A DNA stretch of 64,000 bases, from positions 496,001 through 560,000 of the forward strand of contig JPHH03000005.1 in assembly GCA_000750105.3 (NCBI GenBank), read 5' to 3'. Shown here in pieces: positions 54,614-64,000 of the stretch. Within the stretch, counting starts at the first letter, position 1. Each line of letters begins with the position of its first letter. Made by a program: the position numbers and the translations under genes. The notes under the pieces were generated by a model. It was not told the DNA's origin and ran no database searches. It saw nothing but the letters and a program-made list of their open reading frames with translations. Origin of the DNA: Tolypocladium sp. Sup5 PDA-1. Taxonomy: Eukaryota > Ascomycota > Sordariomycetes > Hypocreales > Ophiocordycipitaceae.

Positions 54614-57175
54614 TGCGAAAGGTGGGAGTGGAGAGGAGAGGATTGCTGTGAACGGACGAGGTCAGCAACGGATGCAGGCAGAGTGAAGCAGAGTGACTGG
54701 ATGGGCGAGGCGAGCGATTGAGGTTGCGAGCCGACGACGACGACGCCAATTGAGCGTGTCGCTGCGCGAGAGCAGCCGATGACAATGGGCGCCGCAATGG
54801 CATTGCATTGCATTGCGCAACGCCCCGAGCGCATCTCGACAGGAATGCCCGCTTCGGCCGCCCGTGGGCTCACAGGGACGACCCCGGACAGGCCGAACCC
54901 CGGCCGCAGAGGGTGCCGAGGAGCACCGTCGCGCGGGCAATCGTCGGCCACCGAGGCAGTCGAAGCGGCAGCCGTCGCGGCTCACCTCAATCGGGGGGTT
55001 GGAGGTGCAATTCAGACGGGACTCCGAAGGGTGAATTACCTTTGAGGGCCGCGGAGGAGGATGGGAGGTGGAGGAGCGACAAATTGACTCGAGGCGCGAC
55101 GGCGGACTGAGCGACGATTTTGTTGATCAGCTTGGGGAGGCCCTAGAGCGAAAAGTGGAGCCGCACGTCACGACACGGACCACTGAGGAGAGAAGAGCCG
55201 GGCAGCCGGCCTGTGCTGCGGGTGCTCCAGGCGGCTCCGTACGCTGGGTCTTGGCTTCGTGGGGCGATGCAGGTACCTGGACTTACAGGCTTCAGTTGGC
55301 AGACGGCTGCTGGACAGCGGCAGCGAGAGCAGTCAACGGCAAGGGAGACGAGATGGGTAGCGTGGGCGGATGGAATCAAGGGAAGAAGGCGAACGGGCGA
55401 GAAAAATTCGAGAGACGAAACGAGCCTCGCCCACTACGGAGTAGCGGCGCCGGGAAGGCAGCACGGATGGGTAATAACGAGCGCGGCGAGTGGTCTGCCA
55501 GCCTCTACGGATTACGGACTACATACGGCTATGAGAACGAATGCCTGCTGCTGCTGCTGCCGCCGTGGGAGTTGCTCGGAACACGGCAGCGAGGTCAGGC
55601 AGAGCTACGGCAACTCCTGGCGGTCCATGTGGGGAACGAATGCCTGCTGGTTGCCAGCCTGCGCGAATTTCGGGCACTCACACCCTGATGCTCACCCATA
55701 CACCAGCTCGCCTGTGCTCCGTACACCGAGCCGCGAGAGCTGTCGCAAGCACGGCCAGTTTCTGGGCCAGTCCGTCCTCTTCATGTCGCTGCTATTGGCC
55801 CGCCGCGACGAGCCCACAGTGCGCGTCGTGCCGTATCGGGCTTGCGTCCCGTCGACGACGAGTACTGTTGATTGCGCGGCGCCGAGGTCCTTGGCCACGA
55901 TAAGAGACGAGGAATTGTCTCATTGCGACTCGAGCTGGCGTCTCGGCGCTCAGGACGCGGAGGCGGCCATCAAAGATTGGCAAGACGAGACACGTCTGTC
56001 CCCGCAAATAGACTTAACTGGACTTCAAACAACGTGCGAGTCTGAGCGTTCAGGTTTCTCCAACGGCAGAACCGTGCAGCAGATCAAACACCGGCCGAGT
56101 ATCGTCCGTACTGTTGAATTAACGAGTTCTCATACTGTGCGTCCGTCCATTGTCAGCCATCCGGCGCTACGTTGTTTCCGGCGCATCCACAGCAAAATCC
56201 GATATCGACCGCTCCCAGGACTCCACTGCGAGGTCCGGCACGCCCGAACGCCCTCGCCAGGTTGATGAAAAAGAGCGCTCCGCCGTACCCGCGTGGCCAG
56301 GGGCACTCACCTGTCATGCCATCCAGAGCGCGGTCGGCGTCTGCTTCGAGGGCAGGGAAGTCGGTGGCCGAAATGCTTCTAGATGCGAGGCCCGAGGCTT
56401 GCCTGGGCTTCGTGCGGCCGTGACAGAGGTAATGAGAGGGAGGGCCTTGCACCGTCCCGGGCCGGCATGACCTCATTCTGCCATTGGCGCCCGTTACAAC
56501 CCCTGGACCTGGTGGTGTTCCAGATCGGTGAGGCCGTCTGTGCAGCTGTTCACCCATCATCATCTGTAGCAGTCCGTATCTATGCGAGATTCGGCCGCCG
56601 CGGCTTTTAAGGAACCAGTGGCGATGGAGGCACGGCGCAGTCGCCGTATACTTACCTGGGCACCCATGTTGTTCAATCCCGAGCGGATGCCGTCGTGACT
56701 CTCTTGGACCGGGATCGATTACGGAGTACGGAGTACGAGTAACTTACAAGCCGCCTCAACTTGGAACACCCGGAGAAGCTTGCTCGCGTGTTCTGGATTT
56801 TCGGATCGGAATGCCAAGGAAAGGAAACTCCACGGACCCTCGGGCTACGGCACAGTGGCTCCTCTCACTCGCCCCACGCATTCTCTCCCGCCATGGAGGC
56901 TACAGCAGAGCATAGTGCGGCCGCACAGTGCGCGTACGTTCCCCGACTTCGATATCGGGACGCGCCCTGTGCCGCCTGACCTCATACCCATGTTGACTGG
57001 CCAACGCCCGACTTGTGCGACGACAGACCTGCATGCCCCTCAGTGCTCACCATGTCTTGACGTGTGCCTGACGATTCCCTGTTGTGCTTCCTTTCCTAGC
57101 GTTGCTGTTTTCCTACTGCGTCCTCTTGAACAAGAATACTCTCCGACAGCTGTTTACGCAGCTGTACTCGCCAAG
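54614..57175. other. Gene-poor stretch, 2.6 kb
   Basis: GC-rich frames up to 350 codons (55213-56265, plus) lack any family motif and have the low-complexity Arg/Ser/Cys composition of chance frames. TACGGAGTA elements are at 55435-55443 and, as an overlapping pair, at 56720-56735. The right end is the promoter and leader of the molybdate transporter gene. Confidence 0.5.
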
Positions 57176-58590
57176 ATGGCTTCGTGGCTCGCGACCGTCC
57201 GCCGCATGAACGCCCACAATGTCTCGACCTTTCGCCGCGCGCCCCTCGCCGAGATATCGGGCTCCCTCGGCGATCTCGGGACGCTGCTCCCGCTCATGAT
57301 TGCCCTTGCGGTCCAGGGCTCGATCCACCTGGGCTCGACGCTCGTCTTCTCGGGCATCTTCAATGTCCTCACCGGCGTGATATTCGGCATCCCGCTGCCC
57401 GTCCAGCCGATGAAGGTGAGATATCGCCCGGCTGTTCACCTCTGGCAGGCAAACAGCGAGATGCGTACTAATCGCTATCCGTCTTGCAGGCTATTGCCTC
57501 GGCCGCTATTTCGGGACGCGGGGACCCGTCCATGGGCGTCGTCACTGCTGCCGGCCAGTGGGTCGGCGCCGCCGTGCTCATCATGAGCGTCACCGGCCTC
57601 CTGCGCTGGGCCGTCGCCGTCGTCCCGATCCCGGTCGTCAAGGGCATCCAGCTCGGCGCCGGCCTGTCCCTGATCATCGGCGCCGGCTCATCCCTCTTGC
57701 AGCCGCTGCACTGGGTCCATCCCGCCCTTGATAACCGTCTCTGGGCCATCTTCGCCTTCCTCGTGCTCATCGCCACCCAGCGGCTGCCTCGCTTCCCCTA
57801 TGCACTGTGCTTCTTCATCCTGGCCATCATCTTCGCCCTCGTCCAGGTGCTTACCTCCGAGCACAGCCTGCCGTGGTTCCATGTCTGGCGTCCTCGCTTT
57901 AGCTTGCCTACGTGGGTCAGCAAGCATGACGCGCCGGCTCTGTGGATGGCCATCGGACAACTGCCCCTAACGACCCTCAACTCCATCATCGCCGTCAGTG
58001 CTCTGTCCAGTGACCTCCTCCCCGAGCTGCCTGCCCCCTCTGTTACCTCTGTCGGCATCAGCGTTGCCCTGATGAACCTGACCGGTACCTGGTTCGGGGC
58101 CATGCCCGTGTGCCACGGCGCCGGCGGACTAGCCGCGCAGTACCGCTTCGGTGCCCGCAGCGGCGCCAGTATCATCTTCCTCGGCCTCATCAAGCTCATC
58201 TTGGGTCTCGTGTTTGGAGAAACGCTTATCGACTTGCTAAGGCAGTATCCCAAGAGCTTGCTTGGCATCATGGTCCTGGCTGCCGGGCTAGAGCTGGCCA
58301 AGGTGGGCTACACTCTCAACGAGGGCGCTCCGGATCTGTGGCAAGAGTCCGCCGACCGGGAAGGGTCTTCGGCGGTCTTGAGGAAGCATCGCAAGCTCAC
58401 CGACGAGGAGCGCCTGGAGCGGTGGACGGTTATGCTGACGACTACGGCTGGCATCATGGCGTTCCGAAACGATGCTGTGGGCTTCTTGGCCGGCATGCTC
58501 TGTCACTGGGCCTACAGATTATCAGACTGGCTGGTCAAGCGGAAGCTCCGTCGGTCTGGAGGCTCAGAACGAGACCCTTTGCTTCGGTAA
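57176..58590 (+). CDS. MOT1-type molybdate transporter
   Basis: Two exons: 57176-57415 and 57490-58590, giving 446 aa. The frame is also open upstream, but the ATG at 57176 starts the family-like sequence. The two diagnostic MOT1 segments are clear: SGSLGDLGTLLPLMIALAV with GIPLPVQPMKAIA in the first part, and GAMPVCHGAGGLAAQYRFGA in the second. About ten membrane segments are predicted. A cytosolic loop (ESADREGSSAVLRKHRKLTD) precedes the last helices, and the C-terminus is basic with a late acidic/dileucine-like end (RDPLLR). MOT1 proteins, relatives of the SulP family without a STAS domain, take up molybdate for the molybdenum cofactor enzymes such as nitrate reductase. Plasma membrane and vacuolar versions exist; the dileucine-like end leaves a vacuolar place open. 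Confidence 0.92.
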
Positions 58591-58704
58591 AGGCATCACA
58601 TGATCCAACCTCAGCTATTAATGATATGATACACGGCCCTTCTATCGCCTAATCTCTCGTCATGCAGCTTCTTTCAGGTTCCAGCCTTTTTATAATCTCT
58701 GTTA

Positions 58705-59361
58705 CTACCATTTCTCACTAAACTTCTCCTCTGAGCTTCTATTACTCGGCCACTCGTCGTAGTGCACTCCGTGGTTCTGCTTGACCCTTTGGAGCAGGAA
58801 CCTGTCAAAGACGAGAAACAGGATCGCGCTGACCCCCAAGCACGAGCCCTCGACAATGGCCGTCACCTTGGCCGTGGGACTCCATGACCCGTGCTGTTGC
58901 GAATAGACGCCAACGAGCGTCGATATCAGGCCGGCGAGGCAGTTGGCGATGCCCGGGACAAACAGCTTGTTGAGCAGCCAGACGTAGTTGTCGAGATGCC
59001 GCAGCGCCAGGCTCGCCGCCCCAATGACAGACACGCCGCACGCAACGGCCGCCACGACGAGCAGCGGGATGTTCTTGACGCTCTTGACGATCGTCTCGGT
59101 CGCCTTGCCGCCCCATTCGTCATCGCCCTTGGCCTCGATGGAGTGCTTAATGCTCGTGAACGTGCCAGGAAAGACCAGGAAGCCAGCGAGAAGCAGCCAG
59201 ACGAAGAAGGCGGCGAGCACGTTGTGCAGCGTGGGGATGTCGTCTTGGTCGAGCAGCATCTGCACGTAGCGCGAGTGCGTCGTGTCGCTTCGCTTGAGCG
59301 GCTTCGGGTCTTTGGGGTGCCGCCCGTGGTGGTCGGGGTGCCGGTTCCAGGGGCGAGCCAT
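58705..59361 (-). CDS. Conserved-type four-helix membrane protein
   Basis: Single exon, 218 aa from the ATG at 59361, which has a better context than the in-frame ATG at 59412. A His/Arg/Pro-rich N-terminus (RHPDHHGRHPKDPKPLKRSD) is followed by four hydrophobic segments: NVLAAFFVWLLLAGFLVFPG, 'IPLLVVAAVACGVSVIGAAS', 'LFVPGIANCLAGLISTLVGV' and 'EGSCLGVSAILFLVFDRFLL'. The tail is hydrophilic. I recognise the type as a fungal membrane protein of unknown function. It is convergent with the molybdate transporter gene, about 114 bp apart. Confidence 0.75.
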   Translation of the reverse strand: MARPWNRHPDHHGRHPKDPKPLKRSDTTHSRYVQMLLDQDDIPTLHNVLAAFFVWLLLAGFLVFPGTFTSIKHSIEAKGDDEWGGKATETIVKSVKNIPLLVVAAVACGVSVIGAASLALRHLDNYVWLLNKLFVPGIANCLAGLISTLVGVYSQQHGSWSPTAKVTAIVEGSCLGVSAILFLVFDRFLLQRVKQNHGVHYDEWPSNRSSEEKFSEKW

Positions 59362-60657
59362 GGCTGGCGAGGGCTGGTTGCGACTTGATCGGAAGGGGAT
59401 GTGGAAGAGCATTGGGCAATGAGATTGTACGACAGCTTCGAAAAGGACAAGGTTTTGAAGAAGAAAAAGATATTAATACAGTGAAATAAAGCCCAAGAAA
59501 CAACTGCACCGAGTTAGTGTTGGAAACACATGGGCGAGATCTGGTTCCATCTATATACACCGAGTTGGCGGCTCCAAGCTACGCATCTCTGTTTATAGCC
59601 CACATCGCATCTGACCCAGATTCGTAGACATCCTCCTGCAGCGCGTAGCGATAGGCCACTGGCGCATCCGTCGCGAGACCCGGGTCGGCGCGCTTCGTCG
59701 CAGTAGCCGCCGCGAAGCAGCTCGGACGCCGGTGGTTGTTCGTAAACGGCAAGGGGTGGACGAATCCGGCTCGGCGGCAAGGACCGAACGAATGAGCGTC
59801 GAGGAGAGGCAATGACAGGCAAATTGTCAATTGGGAAACGAAACGGGCCCTGCAACGGGTCGCGCTGCGTTTCAGCCTTGTTCCTGCTTGTCCATTGCGT
59901 CGTCGTCGTCGTCGTTCGTTTCGTTGTGGTGCGGGTCCTGCGGCTGTGAATCCACACCTGAAGCTTCGTGAAAGGCGTTGGGCATCTACGATGGGGTGAT
60001 GCAAAAGGCTTGCATGCATGGGAAAGGGATGATGCGCCTTCACATGTTATTACCGGTGCAGTCTGTCGCAAAAGAGTCTGTGAATCAGTTCTGGTTCTGA
60101 CGCCCGGGCTGCTGCCATTGTCTCAATTACAATTGCAATTGTCTCATCACATAATGCCATGGGGATTGTGTTGAAGGCAGAGAGAGGGCCAGTGTCAAAG
60201 CAGCCGCGACCACACCGAACCTGCCTGATTCCCTCACCGTCCTCTCTGCGGGGAAAGCGCACCCGAAAACCTAAGAAACAGCCCATGCCATCTTTCACAG
60301 TGGGCAGCTGCTGGAGCAAGGCAAGTGGCTACTGGCGGCTGGAGCGACCGCCGTCGCGGTGAGGTGAGGAGGCAGGCGCCAGCCAGCCAATCACGTCGCG
60401 CCTTCCCGCATCTGACCCTCCCCGGCATCGCGGTAGAGGCTCAGTCAGTGCAAGGCAGCCAGCCCAGCCAAAAGGTTCCGCCCATTTTACGCCTATATTT
60501 TTCGCCCCGAGGCTCCATCCGGAGGACGTGCATCAACAACAAAGCAACGAGGAGAGGAACGGCGGGCCGCTGTCCGACCATCGCCGCATCTGCCACCGAG
60601 CCAATTCGCCAGAGGCCCCAGACGGAGGCGAAGGAGCTGTCGCAGGGAGGAGCAGCG
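59362..60657. other. Intergenic, 1.3 kb, divergent promoters
   Basis: Separates the four-helix protein gene from the forkhead gene. No gene is seen. Confidence 0.55.
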
Positions 60658-63600
60658 ATGACTTCGTCGAGCGACGGCCGCGACGGCCCCGACGGGCCTG
60701 AACAGCAGCAGCAGCACCAACAACACGAAGTCGCCGCCTCCGACGCCGCCATCGCCGCTGCCACCGCCGGCGAGGCGCCGTCAACCTCTGCGCCTGCGCC
60801 TGCGCCCGAGATTGAGCTTGCGGTAGCAAATGCGACTGCCGCCACTTCTGCCTCGGCCGAGCCTGTTGCGCACTCTGCAGCTGCACCTGCTGCGCCAGCC
60901 GTAACACCAGCCCGGCCGTCGACGCCGCCGCCCACGAAGCCTTTCGAAAGCATTGACGAAACTTCCATACATCAGCCGACTGCGGGACCGCCTTCGGACC
61001 CGTCCCCCATCCGCGGCCGCAACATCAACAACAACCACGCGGTCGACGAACCCATGCCAGACGCTCCCGAAGCGTTGGCCGGGAACGCAGCCCAGACAAA
61101 CCAGCATCAAGCGCAGCAACAACACAATCACATGCAACGACATCAGCAGCAACAGCTGCCGGCTGCCAACGTGGCCACCGCGTCCGAGCAATACCCGCCC
61201 TCAACGCCATACACACCCGCACCCATGGCAAACCTCGACCAGCACGCCTACATGATGATGGCCCTGGCCTCCATGTCCGGCGCCCCTAGTGCCATGTCAC
61301 CACCACCGACAGTCACGCCGTCGCAGGTCACGCTGCCCAACGTGATGGACGACGGCATGAACGGCCTCGGCCCGGGCAATGCCCTGCGCCAGGCCGGCGC
61401 CGACAAGGGTCTGGAGTCCTTCGCGCGCATAGAGTTCGCCGACAGCGTCTTCCAGATGACCACCTACGCCGTCATCATCGGCCGAGATCAGCGCGCCCTC
61501 GAACAGGCGCGCCGCGACGAGAAGCGGGCTGACGAACACAAGCGCCGGGTCGACGAGAACGCCAGCAAGGGCCTTCCGCCTCCATCCCCGATTCACCACG
61601 ACCGTAGCAAATTTAGTAAATCCTACGTCAGTGAGGAAGGCGGCATGCTGGGCCCCGAATCTGATAGCGAAGACAACGGGCGTCCGGCGAAGCGGCGCAA
61701 GACGAGCACGACGGGCTCGTCACAGAACGAAATCGACGAGTCCCAGGAGAACATGATCTCCAACAGGCAATACGTGTCACACACCCCGGGCGCGGCCGCC
61801 GTCGACCTCACCTCTCTGCGGCCCTCCCCGTGGCACGTCCCGTTCATCGGCATCCACTCTCCAGGCCCCAACATCGCGAGCAAAACCAAGGCCATCTCCC
61901 GGGAGCATCTCAAGATTGCGTACAACCAGCAAGAGGGCGTTTTCGAGGCGATTCCCCTGCACAAGAACGGGTTCTTCTGCGAAGACGTCCATTACAAGAG
62001 CGACAAAGTCGTCTTGAAGTGTGGCGACCGGCTGCAGATCAAGGATATCGACTTTCGGTTCATGATCAACGGCGTGGAGAAGGGCCGCACTGGCGCCGAG
62101 GAATTTTTGGAGGAGGAGGCTCCCAGGAAACGGCAATCTCACGGCGGCAAGGAGATGAGCTTCGACTTTGAGCAGTCACACGGCAATGGAGAAATCCAAG
62201 ACACTAGCGATGAATTGTCCGACGTCGAAGTCAGTCCACCAGAGCTATCCGATTACGGAGAGGATGGCGATGAAGACGACGGCGAGGCAGAGCCGGAAGA
62301 GGAGGCGGACGAGGAGGAGGAGGAAGCAGGGGTCAAGAACGAGCCGTTGCCCGAGCCTGAGCCCATGATGCCACAGATACCCAAGAAGAGAGGACCGGGT
62401 CGGCCGCCGAAGAATGGGATCATGTCGAAGCGAGAGCAGCGCTTACTCAAGAAGCAGCAGCAAGAGATGGCCAAAAAGACGCTTCCAGAAGCGCCTCCCA
62501 TCGAACCGCCCGTCAAGCGCAAGGTCGGCCGCCCGAGGAAGCATCCGCTTCCGGATAACGCCGGAGACCGGCCAGAGAAGCGGAAATACAAGCCTCGGAA
62601 ACCCAAGGCTGAGGAGGGAGGAGAGGGCTCCGACGCGGAGAGGCGGGCCCGTGAGAAGAAGGATAAGAAAGTGCGGCCAAAGTCGCCTCCTCTGGAGCTC
62701 AAGATCGAGGACTACTCCGAGGAGCAGCTGCAGAAGCCGAACAAGAATTACGGCGTTCTTATTGATGAGACTTTGACAGCTGCAGGGCCGGACGGCCTGA
62801 CGCTGAAACAGATCTACAAGAGGATATGCCAACGGTATCCTTGGTTCTACTTCCATACGGAGACAAAGGGCTGGGAGAGCAGTGTCCGCCACAACCTCAT
62901 CGGGAACGAGGCCTTCAAGAAGGACGAGACGACGAATCTGTGGTCTCGCGTTCCTGGCGTCGAGCTGGACGCGGGCAAGAAACGCAAGGCTTCGTCGCCG
63001 GACCGTGGACTGGCGGCGCAAGGCTATGGACCATATTCTTACCCCTACAACGCCCCGCAGCATATGCCCCCTGGCGCGCCTGGATATCCTCCGGCGCAGG
63101 CACCGCCAGGCTATCAAGCCCCTGGGTTCCCGGGACAGCCTGGTCAGCCAGCTCCTCGGCCCATGCAGCCGTATGGCAACTCTGCCTCGCCGACTGGGCA
63201 GCCTAATCAACCGGCAGCTGTTCAACCACCGGCTCCTCCGCATGTACCAGGCTATGGACCGCCGCCTGCTCCCGCCCGACCGCCGCTTGGCGGGCCACAG
63301 CCCGGTTCGTACAGCTCCCCGTATGCATCGCGACCACCGCCACCAGCGAATCTCCCCGTCAAGACCGAAGACGGTGCACATCCAGCTGCCCCTGTCGCTG
63401 CTCAGCATCCTCCGGCAGCCGCGGTTCCTGCCACTGCAGCAAAGACGGTGCCTGGCCCTGCCCCGGCATCTCAGCCGACAGCTACACCTGGTGCCCGCCC
63501 CCCGTCCGCAACGCCGCCAGCGGGAGGGCCGCCTCGGCCAGTCATCGATCCTCGTCTGCTATCCGCCGTGGTCGGCCTCAAGAACGGCTTGGTCGAGAAC

Positions 63601-64000
63601 CTCAAGAAGGCGCGGAACCCCAAGGCCGAGGCCATTGTCATGTCGGCTCTCAACCGCTGCATCGGCCTCAAGAAGGACGCGACTGAGAACGACAAGATGG
63701 AGGCCATCTGCATCAAGGGCATTCGCCAAGTCATCGACGGCTTCACCAAGAAGAGCCCCACGCCAGGCGGTTCCGCGCAGCCTGACACGCCGCCCGTCTT
63801 CGAGGCCAAGGTCCTCGCCTCGCTCAACGGCTTCAAGGACGTCTCCATCAAGGCCCTCAAGGCCCGACTCGGGGAGGCACGCGCAGAGGCAGTCACGCTC
63901 TCCGCCATCGACCGCGTCCTCGGCCTTGCTGACGCGACCATCGTGCCCCCCGCCGGCGAGGGCGAGCAGGGCGGCAACTTTGAGGGCGTGGAGCAGCACC
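60658..64000 (+). CDS. FHL1: FHL1-type FHA/forkhead transcription factor, 3'-truncated
   Basis: The frame is open from the ATG at 60658 to the right edge: 1114 codons, no stop, no intron needed. The first ~250 residues are Ala/Pro/Gln-rich with several Gln runs. An FHA domain follows, with Gly-Arg at 275-276 (VIIGRD) and the S-x-x-H of the phosphothreonine site at 414-417 (SREHL). An insertion of ~138 residues with a KRRK nuclear signal separates these two parts. Two AT-hook-like motifs (GPGRPPKNG ~578; KVGRPRKHP ~621) precede the forkhead domain (~691-777: KPNKNYGVLIDETL, RICQRYPWFYFHTE, SVRHNL). The rest is Pro/Gln-rich, then helical. Yeast Fhl1 has the same FHA-forkhead order and controls ribosomal-protein genes. 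Orthology is likely but the symbol rests on domain order only. Confidence 0.88.
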   Translation, partial: MTSSSDGRDGPDGPEQQQQHQQHEVAASDAAIAAATAGEAPSTSAPAPAPEIELAVANATAATSASAEPVAHSAAAPAAPAVTPARPSTPPPTKPFESIDETSIHQPTAGPPSDPSPIRGRNINNNHAVDEPMPDAPEALAGNAAQTNQHQAQQQHNHMQRHQQQQLPAANVATASEQYPPSTPYTPAPMANLDQHAYMMMALASMSGAPSAMSPPPTVTPSQVTLPNVMDDGMNGLGPGNALRQAGADKGLESFARIEFADSVFQMTTYAVIIGRDQRALEQARRDEKRADEHKRRVDENASKGLPPPSPIHHDRSKFSKSYVSEEGGMLGPESDSEDNGRPAKRRKTSTTGSSQNEIDESQENMISNRQYVSHTPGAAAVDLTSLRPSPWHVPFIGIHSPGPNIASKTKAISREHLKIAYNQQEGVFEAIPLHKNGFFCEDVHYKSDKVVLKCGDRLQIKDIDFRFMINGVEKGRTGAEEFLEEEAPRKRQSHGGKEMSFDFEQSHGNGEIQDTSDELSDVEVSPPELSDYGEDGDEDDGEAEPEEEADEEEEEAGVKNEPLPEPEPMMPQIPKKRGPGRPPKNGIMSKREQRLLKKQQQEMAKKTLPEAPPIEPPVKRKVGRPRKHPLPDNAGDRPEKRKYKPRKPKAEEGGEGSDAERRAREKKDKKVRPKSPPLELKIEDYSEEQLQKPNKNYGVLIDETLTAAGPDGLTLKQIYKRICQRYPWFYFHTETKGWESSVRHNLIGNEAFKKDETTNLWSRVPGVELDAGKKRKASSPDRGLAAQGYGPYSYPYNAPQHMPPGAPGYPPAQAPPGYQAPGFPGQPGQPAPRPMQPYGNSASPTGQPNQPAAVQPPAPPHVPGYGPPPAPARPPLGGPQPGSYSSPYASRPPPPANLPVKTEDGAHPAAPVAAQHPPAAAVPATAAKTVPGPAPASQPTATPGARPPSATPPAGGPPRPVIDPRLLSAVVGLKNGLVENLKKARNPKAEAIVMSALNRCIGLKKDATENDKMEAICIKGIRQVIDGFTKKSPTPGGSAQPDTPPVFEAKVLASLNGFKDVSIKALKARLGEARAEAVTLSAIDRVLGLADATIVPPAGEGEQGGNFEGVEQH

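Noticed and set aside
55213..56265. Open frame of 350 codons on the plus strand
   Set aside because: No domain motif, Arg/Ser/Cys-rich chance composition, and overlapping long frames in other phases. It looks like GC-rich non-coding DNA.

Overview
The window is nuclear DNA of a filamentous ascomycete, most likely a sordariomycete and plausibly Hypocreales. Three things point that way. Genes are interrupted by short introns (mostly 45-110 nt) with GTAAGT/GTGAGT-type donors. The families are typical of Pezizomycotina: a Pth11-type rhodopsin module, a Zn2Cys6 regulator, ACS-family permeases, RTA1, a LIP-type secretory lipase, a GFA protein, a Helo-like/ankyrin protein and an FHL1-type forkhead factor. 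Gene-rich blocks alternate with gene-poor stretches of 1-3 kb. No rRNA, convincing tRNA, CRISPR or intact transposon was found. Intron boundaries were worked out by hand from reading frame and splice consensus; uncertain ones are marked.

Left part (1-16.5 kb). The window opens inside a gene fusing the end of a fungal rhodopsin-like domain to a complete fucose-permease-type MFS domain. It is convergent with a class-1A dihydroorotate dehydrogenase-like gene. A ferric-reductase gene (four exons) follows, then a 3.3 kb stretch without recognisable genes and one weak hypothetical. A four-exon gene codes for a Helo-like N-terminal domain plus ankyrin repeats and a very acidic tail. A 1.9 kb gene-free stretch with a short AT-rich repeat-like segment precedes a small secreted, internally duplicated cysteine protein.

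Middle part (17-36 kb). A Zn2Cys6 regulator, an ACS-family permease and a penicillin-acyltransferase-like (peptidase C45) gene are adjacent; the last two are divergent from one 0.67 kb promoter region. This resembles a small functional unit. Next come a large FUSC/ArAE-type membrane protein (convergent with the acyltransferase gene), a Sulfotransfer_4 protein, a LIP-type secretory lipase and a second ACS permease.

Right part (36-64 kb). A conserved-looking hypothetical gene appears split by a frameshift. It is followed by a GFA-family zinc protein, a monocarboxylate-type MFS, an RTA1 protein, a T5orf172 (GIY-YIG-related) protein, an alpha-arrestin with PY motifs, a cytochrome P450, a Tgl2-like lipase with a likely mitochondrial presequence, a 63-residue membrane protein, a MOT1 molybdate transporter, a four-helix membrane protein and an FHL1-type FHA/forkhead regulator running off the right edge.

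The window as a whole is rich in transport and surface functions (six MFS or MOT1-type permeases, a FUSC protein, RTA1, ferric reductase). The points most worth a second look are the rhodopsin-MFS fusion, the acyltransferase/permease/regulator group, the duplicated-cysteine secreted protein, the ankyrin protein that has a STAND-type N-terminus but no nucleotide-binding domain, and the frameshifted gene at 36.4-37.1 kb.
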